A stretch of DNA of 64,000 bases from Pseudomonas abietaniphila (lineage in GTDB: Bacteria; Pseudomonadota; Gammaproteobacteria; Pseudomonadales; Pseudomonadaceae), in assembly GCF_900100795.1 (NCBI RefSeq), contig NZ_FNCO01000003.1, positions 124,001 to 188,000 on the forward strand, in the 5' to 3' direction. The notes beneath the pieces were generated by a model. That model worked only from the letters and a program-made list of their open reading frames with translations, searched no databases and was not told where the DNA came from. The position numbers and the translations under genes are program-made. Below are positions 17,452 to 28,474 of the stretch, piece after piece. Each line of letters opens with the position of its first letter. The first letter of the stretch is position 1.

Positions 17452-17901
17452 ATGAGAAATGCCAAGACGATTAAAACTGCCATGTCGGTGATTGCAATGC
17501 TTAGTGCAGGATCGGCTATTGCGACGCCGCAGGTTACCGTAAGCTTTACTAACAATACGACGGAGGTTGCGACTTACCAGTCCGGTAGTAGCAGGAACGA
17601 ATTGACGACGTATTCGAACGCCTCTCCAAAACCTTCCAATGTGGAGAGCGGAGGTACTCGAAGTTATATCGTAAGTGCGACGGGCTCTTCACCCATTACC
17701 TATGCGATGGTGACGTACAAATCCGGGGGTAAGTCGTGCCAGTTCACGACCAGTTATCTGATGAACTCCACGCCGGGCGGTGTCAGAACACCCAAGTGGA
17801 ATAAAAACGCTGTCGCCAGTGGTGGTGCAAGATGTGACATCAGTATCACCACTGTTAACTACTCCAATCACGATTGGAGCGTAAATCTCATAATGCGTTA
17901 A
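17452..17901 (+). CDS. Small exported protein of unknown function
   Basis: A 149-residue protein with a signal peptide (positively charged start, hydrophobic TAMSVIAMLSAGSAIA, cleavage after about ATA). The mature part is Ser/Thr/Asn-rich, beta-strand-like (VTVSFTNNTTEVATYQSG), and has two Cys (SCQF and RCDI) that could form one disulfide. I prefer ATG 17452 over 17443, because AAGGA lies 8 bp before it while 17443 overlaps that ribosome-binding site. The gene and its upstream DNA are more AT-rich than the surroundings, consistent with transfer. I do not recognise a family. Confidence 0.65.
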   Translation: MRNAKTIKTAMSVIAMLSAGSAIATPQVTVSFTNNTTEVATYQSGSSRNELTTYSNASPKPSNVESGGTRSYIVSATGSSPITYAMVTYKSGGKSCQFTTSYLMNSTPGGVRTPKWNKNAVASGGARCDISITTVNYSNHDWSVNLIMR

Positions 17902-17968
17902 TAGGCTCAGCTTAAGGGTGGCCGCTAAATAGCTGGCCATCTTTAATATGACAATACTGGAGGGCGAT

Positions 17969-20360
<2,392 letters not shown>

Positions 20361-23300
20361 TCAGTCGAGCTTGACGTCCGGCGGCTCAGGCACATCCTTC
20401 GGGGCGGAGGGCATGGCAGTCGGCGAGGCAGGCGCCGGAGCGATGTATTTCGGCTCTGGCTCGATCGGCACCATTTTGTACTCCTGTCCCTGCATGTTCT
20501 TGAGGTAAACCTCCATCTGCCGGAACGAAATATTGATGTGCTGCTTCTTGAATTCTTTGTTGATGAAGCGGTTGATCTCGTCGAGCACCGGGTTGCGGTC
20601 CCCAAGGTCGCGCACGTGCATGCGCAGTTCGTGGTCGAGCGTGCTCTCACCGAAATTCAGGAAATAGACGATCGGCTCAGGTTCCTTCAGAACCCGAGGG
20701 TTTTCACGTGCGGCCTTGAGCAGAAGGTTGCGAACAAGGTCCAGATCGGAGCCGTAGTCCACGCCAAGCTTGAGCGTGACGCGGGTGATGGTGTCGGTCA
20801 GCGACCAGTTGATCAGTTGCCCGGTAATGAACGTCTTGTTCGGGACAATGATGTCTTTGCGGTCGAAGTCGGTGATGGTCGTTGCACGAATGCGGATCTT
20901 GCTCACCGTCCCCGACAGGTTGCCGATGGTGATGGTATCGCCGATCCGCACCGGGCGTTCGAACAGGATCATGATGCCGGAGATGAAGTTCGCGAAGATC
21001 TCCTGCATGCCGAAACCCAGGCCAACCGAGAGTGCGGCGACCAGCCATTGCAGCTTGTCCCAGCTGACGCCCAATGCCGACAGCGTGGAGACGAAACCGA
21101 CGCCCGCGATGATGTAGGACAGCAGCGTTGTGGTGGCGTACGAGCTGCCCTGCTTGAGGTTCAGCTTGGACAGCACCAGCACTTCCAGCAGACCGGGCAG
21201 GTTACCCGCCAGCACGAAGGTGATGCCGATGATCACCAGTGCGCCGATGAGGTCGCCCAGGCTGATCGGCACCATGCTCATGTTGGCGCCGGTGCCACTC
21301 GTGTATTCGTACAGGGTGATGTTGTCCAGGTACGAGAACACCGTGATCAGGTCGGCCCAGACGAAGTACAGGGCCCCGACGAAACCGGCCAGCAAGGCCA
21401 GACGAATCAGTCGCAGCGACTGCTGGTTGACCTGTTCGATGTCCAGTGTCGGCTCTTCCACCGGTATCTCGCCGTCGCCCGCCTCTTTGGCAGCCTGACG
21501 TTTGGCCAGCGCTCGCTGATAGGCCAGACGCCGCGCCGCGACGCCAAGGCCGCGAACGAAGGCGGCTTCGATGACCAGCCACAGCATGAGGACGTAGAGG
21601 GTATCGATCAGTCGGTCGCTGAGTTTCAGCGCGGTGTAGTAGTAGCCGAAGCACACGGCAACGAACAGCGCGACCGGCAGCGCGGTGAAGGCGAGGCCCA
21701 CTGCACGACGGAACAGTGAGGCGTTCTGGTGGGTCGGGCTGGTGAGCAGCAAACGGCCGAGCAACCACGTCATCAGGGCGTAGCAAGTCAGCACCACGGC
21801 GATGCCGATGACATCGTCCGCCAACGCCGAAGGTTCATGCTCCGCGACGGCAACCACGGTGACCAGCGCCAGCACCACCAGACCCAAACGACGAATCCAG
21901 CCGCGCAAAAATTCCACCTGAGGCTTTTCCCAGCGGAAGTGCAGCTGCGCCACGCCACCCGGCGCCAGAATGCGGTACGCGGTGTAGAACACCAGCCAGG
22001 CCAGCGAAATTTGCAACAGTGCCGCGCCCAGATTGACGTTCTGTTCCCGCGCGTCGATCTGCAGCGCCAGCGCACACGACGCCAGCGCGAGTGACAGCGG
22101 CATGGCCAGCAGGATGTTGATGAAAATCGCCAGCGGCGTTTGCCACTGCCGATCACGCTTGAAGTGTCCGATGTCCCCGTGCAGCCGGTTGAGCTTGTCG
22201 TAGAGCGCCTTGCGCTTCCACATCAAGGCGCCGATCACCAGCAGCAGCGGCAGGAAAATCAGGGGGCGCTGGGTCAGGCCGTCGGCCAGTTCACTGAGGC
22301 TGGAGGTCCAGGGCAGGGTGGTGATCTGTTTCATCAAGCGCGGCTGAACGCGCTCGAACCATTCCAGATCCAGCGGTTTGTTGCTCGGGATCCAGAACAT
22401 CTGCTCGTCGAGGGTCTGACGCAGGCTAAGCGCCGTGCTGACCAGTTGCTTCTGGTTCAGCTGCAACGTGATGGACTCGTTGAGCAGCGCGCTCAGTTCG
22501 CGGTTGAGGCGTTCCAGCAGGTCGGTTCGGGTGGTTGCCAGGTCCAGCAAAGTCTTGCGCAGCGCCGGGGTGACGTCTTCCGGCTTCTGCGTTGCCAGCA
22601 AGCTGTCGACGTAGTTGCTCGGGTTGCTCATCTGTTCGCGCTGCTGATTGACCTCGAACTGATACAGGCGGATGTCGGCGATTTCGTCGGCCAGGCCGCT
22701 GTCGAGTTTCAGCTTGGGCAGAGACTGCTTCTGTTTGTAGAGAATCTTGGAGAGCAGCAGGCTGCCGCTCAACACGTTGATCTGCTCGTCCAGCGCCTGA
22801 TCGGTCTGGGTGATGGCGTCCAGCTGGGTCTTGGTCTTGAGGTTCTGTTGCGTCAGTTCGTTGAGGCGGTCGGTGCCGCGCAACAGGTAGTCGGAGAGTT
22901 TGAGGTTCGCCGCACTTTCAGTCGCCAACAGGCTGCTTCCGCCGGCCTTCTGCGCTTCGATCGACAGCTGCGTCACGGTTTCCTGGGACTGCGCGCGGCG
23001 TTTGTCGTTGATCAGGGTCTGCAGGTCCTGGATTTCCTGATCCTGACGGGCGACCTTCTCGGTGAGTAAGTCACGTTGGCTACCGCCCAGATCCTGCAAT
23101 TGGCTGTTGCCTGCCAGTTCCTGACGACGCAGCGCGATCAAGGCGTTGATCGAGGCCAGTTCGGCGTTCAGCTGATTGCGCTGGTCGGCATTGATGGCCT
23201 TGCCAGCGTCCTTGCCGCTCTTGAGGATGCCGTTGATGGTCTGGATGCGCGTCTGGCTGCTGCTGATTTCCGCTTGCGCACGCTCGGGGCGGGTCTGCGC

Positions 23301-23741
23301 GGTAATCGTCATGCTGTTGGCATCGTTCAGGGCTTTCTGCAGGTCGGCCTGCTGGGTGCTGCGGTCGCTGAGCATCTGCTCAAGTTGCGGAACGCTCATG
23401 TTGGCGTAACGCTGGGCGACAGGCACCTGACGAATGCCTTTGAGGCGCGTCAGCTCTTTCTGGTTCTCGGCGGTCTGCCTGGGCGCGTCGGCCAGCTGTT
23501 TCTTCAGGTCATCGAGCTTCTTCTGGTTGTCCTTCTGGCTGGCGAGGAAACCGAGCGTCTGCTCCAGCACTTGCTGCATGGCCTTTTGATCGTCAGGCGA
23601 CAGTTTCCGGTCGGCGATCTTGTCCAGGCTCTGCTGAACGGCTTCGCTGGAAGGTGGAGGCGTGTCGGCGGCAAGCGCCGGGAGTGACGACAGGCATAGC
23701 CCAAGCAGGGCAGAGGCAAAAAAAGTACGCAGCGTGAACAT
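20361..23741 (-). CDS. mscK: Large mechanosensitive channel, MscK/KefA type
   Basis: A protein of about 1126 residues: signal peptide (FFASALLGLCLSSLPALA), a periplasmic coiled-coil region (about 35-470), around ten transmembrane helices (about 480-880) and a C-terminal MscS domain with the pore-lining helix and ring segment GLGFGMQEIFANFISGIMI, then ERPVRIGDTITIGNLSGTV. It opens on membrane tension and releases solutes on hypo-osmotic shock. Length and layout match MscK rather than the 280-residue MscS. I use ATG 23741, which starts directly before the signal peptide; a TTG at 23759 lacks a ribosome-binding site. A highly acidic/Pro tail ends the protein. Confidence 0.9.
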   Translation of the reverse strand: MFTLRTFFASALLGLCLSSLPALAADTPPPSSEAVQQSLDKIADRKLSPDDQKAMQQVLEQTLGFLASQKDNQKKLDDLKKQLADAPRQTAENQKELTRLKGIRQVPVAQRYANMSVPQLEQMLSDRSTQQADLQKALNDANSMTITAQTRPERAQAEISSSQTRIQTINGILKSGKDAGKAINADQRNQLNAELASINALIALRRQELAGNSQLQDLGGSQRDLLTEKVARQDQEIQDLQTLINDKRRAQSQETVTQLSIEAQKAGGSSLLATESAANLKLSDYLLRGTDRLNELTQQNLKTKTQLDAITQTDQALDEQINVLSGSLLLSKILYKQKQSLPKLKLDSGLADEIADIRLYQFEVNQQREQMSNPSNYVDSLLATQKPEDVTPALRKTLLDLATTRTDLLERLNRELSALLNESITLQLNQKQLVSTALSLRQTLDEQMFWIPSNKPLDLEWFERVQPRLMKQITTLPWTSSLSELADGLTQRPLIFLPLLLVIGALMWKRKALYDKLNRLHGDIGHFKRDRQWQTPLAIFINILLAMPLSLALASCALALQIDAREQNVNLGAALLQISLAWLVFYTAYRILAPGGVAQLHFRWEKPQVEFLRGWIRRLGLVVLALVTVVAVAEHEPSALADDVIGIAVVLTCYALMTWLLGRLLLTSPTHQNASLFRRAVGLAFTALPVALFVAVCFGYYYTALKLSDRLIDTLYVLMLWLVIEAAFVRGLGVAARRLAYQRALAKRQAAKEAGDGEIPVEEPTLDIEQVNQQSLRLIRLALLAGFVGALYFVWADLITVFSYLDNITLYEYTSGTGANMSMVPISLGDLIGALVIIGITFVLAGNLPGLLEVLVLSKLNLKQGSSYATTTLLSYIIAGVGFVSTLSALGVSWDKLQWLVAALSVGLGFGMQEIFANFISGIMILFERPVRIGDTITIGNLSGTVSKIRIRATTITDFDRKDIIVPNKTFITGQLINWSLTDTITRVTLKLGVDYGSDLDLVRNLLLKAARENPRVLKEPEPIVYFLNFGESTLDHELRMHVRDLGDRNPVLDEINRFINKEFKKQHINISFRQMEVYLKNMQGQEYKMVPIEPEPKYIAPAPASPTAMPSAPKDVPEPPDVKLD

Positions 23742-23777
23742 AGACACCGGGTCGAACAATCAGGAAAGGAGAGCAGT

Positions 23778-25520
23778 TTAGAGGAAGAGCCCGGGACCCG
23801 GGCGGCTTCCTTCGGGGAATCTGACGCCCACTTTGAGGATCTTGTTCCCGTCCATAACCGCAACTGTCCAAATAGTTCCGTTCCATTCGACCTGGTCGCC
23901 GACAATTGGGGCGCCGCGATTCTTCTGAATGATGAACTGGCTGAGCGGCATATTCGAATCCAGGCCGTCGAGCTTCAAACCGTACAACGCCGCGACAGCC
24001 CCGAGCTGAGCGTCTCCCTCGAGCACGAAGTCGCCGAAGAAGCGCAAATCCAGACCCCTTTGTGGTGCCTGGCTGAACAGCTTTCCGAGCGCCGGAAGGT
24101 TGTGTTCATGGCCAATGACGCAGAGCAGGTCACCGGTCTCCAGAACCGTACTACCCGACGGATGGAGCAGTTGCTGACCCCGAAAAAGGGCAGCGATGCG
24201 TGTGCCTTCCGGCATTTTCAGCTCGCGAAGGGCGGCGCCGATGCACCATTTTTCCGCGCCGAGTCGGTAAACGAACAACTCCCACTCGCTGGTCACGTGG
24301 ACTTCCAGCGCCGCTCGTGAGATCGGGGCAGGATCTGGCGGGACCGTCACCTTCAGCCATTTGGCGACCCACGGCAGGCTCGTGCCCTGAACCAGCAGCG
24401 AGACGAGCACGATAAAGAACGCCAGGTTGAAGTACAGCTGAGCGTGCGGCAGGCCCGCCATCAACGGGAACACCGCCAGAATGATCGGGACCGCTCCGCG
24501 CAGGCCGACCCAGGCAATGAACGCCTTTTCGCGACCGTGAAACACCCGGAACGGAAGCAGGCCGGCGAGCACCGACAGCGGGCGCGCCACCAGAATCATC
24601 CACAGCGCCAGGCCCAGAGCGGGCAGGGCGATGGGCAGCAGGTCATGGGGCGTGACCAGCAGGCCCAGCACCAGGAACATGCCGATCTGCGCCAGCCAGG
24701 CCATGCCGTCGAGCATGTGCAAAATGCCGTGACGGCTGCGGATCGGTTTGTTGCCGAGCACCAGGCCACACAGATACACCGCCAGAAAGCCGCTGCCGTG
24801 GATGGCATTGGTCAACGCGAACACCGCCAGGCCGCCTGCGACCACGAGGATCGGATAGAGGCCGTTGGCCAGATTGATTCGGTTGACCAGTTGCAGCATC
24901 AACCAGCCGCCGCCCAGACCGATGATGCCGCCGATGCCGAACTCCTGAATCAGATGCCCCAGCAGGCTCCAGTGCAGCCCGGTCTGGCCGCTGGACAGCA
25001 TGTCGATCAAGGTGACGGTGAGGAACACCGCCATCGGGTCGTTGCTGCCGGATTCGATCTCAAGGCTGGCGGTCACCCGCTCGTTCAGGCCCTTGCCGCC
25101 GAGCAACGAGAAGACGGCTGCAGCGTCCGTGGAACCGACGATAGCGCCGATCAGCAAGCCTTGAATGATGTTCAGGTCAAACAGCCAGGCCGCAACCATG
25201 CCGGTCAGCCCGGTGGTGATCAGCACGCCAACCGTGGCGAGCGACAGTGCGGGCCAGAGCGCTACGCGGAAGCTCGCGACCCGCGTTCGCAAGCCGCCGT
25301 CGAGCAGGATCACCGCGAGTGCGAGGTTGCCGACCAGATACGCGGTGGGGTAGTTGTCGAAGATGATGCCGCCGCCGTCGACGCCCGCGACCATACCGAC
25401 CGCCAGGATGATCACCAGAATCGGAATGCCGAGGCGCGAGGACAGCGAGCTGACCAGAATACTTGCACCCACCAGCAACGCGCCGATCAGGAACAGGCTG
25501 TTGATGGTCGTGGCATCCAA
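23778..25520 (-). CDS. nhaP2: K+/H+ antiporter NhaP2 (CPA1 family)
   Basis: A protein of about 580 residues: 12-13 transmembrane helices of the Na_H_Exchanger type (about 1-400) with the conserved SNDPMAVF (ND motif) and [11 protein letters not shown], followed by a RCK_C/TrkA_C-type domain and a CorC_HlyC-like C-terminal domain ([11 protein letters not shown]). It exchanges K+ for H+ across the inner membrane. The frame is open to 25688. TTG 25520 gives the known start [18 protein letters not shown] with GGAG 8 bp upstream; ATG 25538 ([11 protein letters not shown]...) is the alternative. Confidence 0.9.
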   Translation of the reverse strand: MDATTINSLFLIGALLVGASILVSSLSSRLGIPILVIILAVGMVAGVDGGGIIFDNYPTAYLVGNLALAVILLDGGLRTRVASFRVALWPALSLATVGVLITTGLTGMVAAWLFDLNIIQGLLIGAIVGSTDAAAVFSLLGGKGLNERVTASLEIESGSNDPMAVFLTVTLIDMLSSGQTGLHWSLLGHLIQEFGIGGIIGLGGGWLMLQLVNRINLANGLYPILVVAGGLAVFALTNAIHGSGFLAVYLCGLVLGNKPIRSRHGILHMLDGMAWLAQIGMFLVLGLLVTPHDLLPIALPALGLALWMILVARPLSVLAGLLPFRVFHGREKAFIAWVGLRGAVPIILAVFPLMAGLPHAQLYFNLAFFIVLVSLLVQGTSLPWVAKWLKVTVPPDPAPISRAALEVHVTSEWELFVYRLGAEKWCIGAALRELKMPEGTRIAALFRGQQLLHPSGSTVLETGDLLCVIGHEHNLPALGKLFSQAPQRGLDLRFFGDFVLEGDAQLGAVAALYGLKLDGLDSNMPLSQFIIQKNRGAPIVGDQVEWNGTIWTVAVMDGNKILKVGVRFPEGSRPGPGLFL

Positions 25521-25765
25521 GGGCGGTACTCCAGACATAAGCAGAAATTGAAAGCACGGGCGGACTGACCATGCAGTCGGCGTGCCAAGGGATTTAACCT
25601 GTTGAATTGGCAGGCTGTCAAAGCTTTGCCAATTAATACGTGGCGCGCCCGAAGGCTGATCGCAATCGGGGTGACCGCGTTCGCGCATGACATAACTATC
25701 TATCGCAGCAGGCTGGACGGCCTGTGATCACGTACGGCTTCCCTCCTTCAAGGACTCAGGAAGCC

Positions 25766-28381
25766 ATGACTTCTGCAACGCTTCAGTTCAATCCCAATGA
25801 CCAACAGGTAGTGCGGGAAACCGCTCGCCAGTATGTCGCCGACTATCCGGATCTGCATGACATGGCCCGTCGTGCCGCCCAGCGCATCATCTTTAAACGC
25901 ACCGGTAAGCGGCTAGACCCGGAGACTGTCTACTGGCATCGATTCAGCGGCGCGGTCAGCAGTCCTCGGACGTTTTCCGGTTGGGAGCATGCGGGCAAGC
26001 CGGTCGAGTCGATGACCCTGATCGAGTTGCTCATGCGCCGTTTTACTCCACAGGATCAGGTGTCAACTGACGAGCTTTCGATGTACGGAGGCTTTTACAC
26101 CGACCGGGCGGATCACGGCATTTTCAACGACAACAACGAGGTGCCGCTGCTCGCCCGAGACGTTCTTGCGGATTTTTGGGCGCTGGATTTCAGCGTGGGC
26201 TATCAGCAGAAACGCGAACGGTTCTGGCGCGATCATGATCAGACCTTCTGCGTGCTCGCCAAGGTTGAATACCTTGCGGCAGCAGGGCGCTCATTGCGCG
26301 ATGGGCAGATCTCCATTGCGGATTTCGATGCGTTGATCGACGGGATGTTGGGCGAGGGGATCGCCAGCCCCACGCGCGCCTTGCTGCAAGCACCCGTCCG
26401 GTCGACGACCAAAAACACGTTCCACTGGCTGGATATCGGCGGCTTCAAGGCGCGCGACATCCTGCGAATGGTCGACGAGCACGGTGCCCAAACGCTGTAT
26501 GTCCCTGGGGAACTCACGCCGTTTCATCGCTTTGCCGGGGCGCGTGAGGTGTTTGATTGGGTCAAGGCACGCTTTGCGTCAACGGCCACCCGTGAAGCGG
26601 CACGCAATCACTTTCTGCGTACATCCGTTGATCTGCCGACGCGCATCGCAGCGTTCGATCAGCTTATCGACAGGTTACTCGTCCACGAATGGGAAGAGGG
26701 CCGGGTCTTGGTCAATCAGATCAAAGAACCGATCCCGGGTGATCCGTTCGAGTATTTGCGTGATAACGCCAAAGAGGACATGGCGGCCGATGCTCGCGTG
26801 CTGTTGACCAGCAACACCGAACTGTGCAAGAAAATCTGGATGGGGTATCTCGATGCCTTCGTTCGGGTCTCGGGCAACCTTGCGTTGTTGGGCTGGCCGA
26901 TCGCATTGGCGGTGATCGGCGCCAGTGCCGTCAATATCGGGTTGAACATTGACCAGGCCTTCTCGGGCAAGACGGCCGCTCAGCGCAAGGCCGGCGTATT
27001 GGGCGCGATCGTCAATGCCATTTACCTGGCCTTCAATTTACCCCTTTTGACCGGCAGCGCCCGTGCCGCAGTGCGCGGGGCGGACGAGGCAGTGTCGTCG
27101 TCAGTGCCCGTCAGCCAAGAGCCCGCGGTGGACGCACTGGCCAACCTGAACGGTAACCATCTGACCCTCGACGGGGTGACGCCGCAGGCGACCACAGGAA
27201 GATGGCGGGGCATTCAACAGCTCGCAAACGGAGAAACATGGATCACGCTGGGCGGACTGCCCTACCGGGTGCTGTTCGATGAATCGTTGCCCGGTTGGAA
27301 GGTGGTGGACCCCCAGAACCCGTTCGCTTTTTCTTCGGGGCCGCCTGTTTTCCTGAACCCTCACGGGGAGTGGGAGCAGGTCGCCAGAATCGGCCTGGCG
27401 GGCGGTGCTCCTTTTGACGTTCCCTTGGGTTCATCCGTGCAGCCAACCTCCACGGCCTACGGTGTAACGGGTTCCACCTTCTGGGATCACTACATGCTGA
27501 TCAACGTTTACGAGGAAAAGCACCTGGCGGAGGCGGCGATTGCGCGTCAGGAAGCCGTCATGGATATCTACCGGATGGAGCCGGAAGAAGAGGTGGTGAC
27601 CGACTCCGAAGGCGAGGAGGTTCACATTGATCCGTGGGACGCCACGCACCGGGTGTTCAGAACCCCCGATGCGACATTTCATGGCCCCAATATTCGTCGC
27701 TACACCGATGATGGCGGGGTCTATAACCAGTACCTGCGTACCGGCACGGTCTACGAAGACGCAGAGCACCCCGGATTGGCGACGACGGCCGAACAGGTCG
27801 AGGACATCCGGCGGTTCGTCGATGACATCGGCACATTGGGCTTTAACAATGACGTCACGCTGTATCGTGGCGGCAGCGGTGAGCGAAGCACCTCGGGACA
27901 GTTCTTTCGCAGTGGCCGCGTTCAGGTGGGTGATGTGCTCACCAACACCGACATAGCCTCCTTCAGCGAAAACCCCTATCAGGCGCGCACGTTCGCCAGC
28001 AATCAAGCGGGCGCCAACGCTGTTTCCATCACGGCACCGGTTACCTTTGACGACAGTTCGGTGGTGTTCGAACTGCCGGCAAAGCAGTACCTGAATGCAA
28101 CGCCGATTGCGCCGTTCTCGACCAGCCCCGGAGAGGCTGAGTCGGTGTTTCTGCCTGGGCGCTATTTCCAGATCGAGCAGCTCGATGAGGTGCGCGGCGC
28201 CTTCTACCGGTTCATGAGGGTGCGAATCAAAGAAGTGTCAGCACCGGTTGCGGGTCGACAGCTGTTGAATATGCGCACTGGCGAGCCGTTCAGTCGCGCG
28301 GCCTATGCAGCGTTGCTGGGGCCTGAGGGCACATCGCTGGTGGATCGTTTCTTTCCTCAAGTGCTGACTTCGCAGGTGTGA
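25766..28381 (+). CDS. Probable ADP-ribosyltransferase toxin A (dermonecrotic-toxin-like N-terminus)
   Basis: An 871-residue protein. Residues about 20-350 resemble the N-terminal region shared by large Pseudomonas proteins annotated as dermonecrotic-toxin-like (VYWHRFSGA, FSGWEHAGKPVESMTLIELL, VLADFWALDF). Residues about 359-430 are two hydrophobic segments (LALLGWPIALAVIGASAVNI and AGVLGAIVNAIYLAFNLPLL) like a membrane-insertion hairpin. The C-terminal third is an ADP-ribosyltransferase of the R-S-E class: Arg701 in TLYRGGSGE, Ser732-Phe-Ser734 in ASFSENP and Glu790-Ala-Glu792 in EAESVFLPG; the E-x-E form is typical of arginine-modifying enzymes. ATG 25766 has AGGA just upstream. A paralogue follows 93 bp later. 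The target and the secretion route are unknown. Confidence 0.8.
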   Translation: MTSATLQFNPNDQQVVRETARQYVADYPDLHDMARRAAQRIIFKRTGKRLDPETVYWHRFSGAVSSPRTFSGWEHAGKPVESMTLIELLMRRFTPQDQVSTDELSMYGGFYTDRADHGIFNDNNEVPLLARDVLADFWALDFSVGYQQKRERFWRDHDQTFCVLAKVEYLAAAGRSLRDGQISIADFDALIDGMLGEGIASPTRALLQAPVRSTTKNTFHWLDIGGFKARDILRMVDEHGAQTLYVPGELTPFHRFAGAREVFDWVKARFASTATREAARNHFLRTSVDLPTRIAAFDQLIDRLLVHEWEEGRVLVNQIKEPIPGDPFEYLRDNAKEDMAADARVLLTSNTELCKKIWMGYLDAFVRVSGNLALLGWPIALAVIGASAVNIGLNIDQAFSGKTAAQRKAGVLGAIVNAIYLAFNLPLLTGSARAAVRGADEAVSSSVPVSQEPAVDALANLNGNHLTLDGVTPQATTGRWRGIQQLANGETWITLGGLPYRVLFDESLPGWKVVDPQNPFAFSSGPPVFLNPHGEWEQVARIGLAGGAPFDVPLGSSVQPTSTAYGVTGSTFWDHYMLINVYEEKHLAEAAIARQEAVMDIYRMEPEEEVVTDSEGEEVHIDPWDATHRVFRTPDATFHGPNIRRYTDDGGVYNQYLRTGTVYEDAEHPGLATTAEQVEDIRRFVDDIGTLGFNNDVTLYRGGSGERSTSGQFFRSGRVQVGDVLTNTDIASFSENPYQARTFASNQAGANAVSITAPVTFDDSSVVFELPAKQYLNATPIAPFSTSPGEAESVFLPGRYFQIEQLDEVRGAFYRFMRVRIKEVSAPVAGRQLLNMRTGEPFSRAAYAALLGPEGTSLVDRFFPQVLTSQV

Positions 28382-28474
28382 CCGCTAAAGCACTGCCCCA
28401 TAAATAGTTACCGCCTCCGGCTTTTTTCAAGCTGATTACGTGCATGACTTTCCTACAGACAAGGACAGGAAGTC

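Noticed and set aside
25724..25765. Upstream start (GTG 25724) for toxin A
   Set aside because: No ribosome-binding site there; ATG 25766 has AGGA next to it and matches the leader of toxin B.
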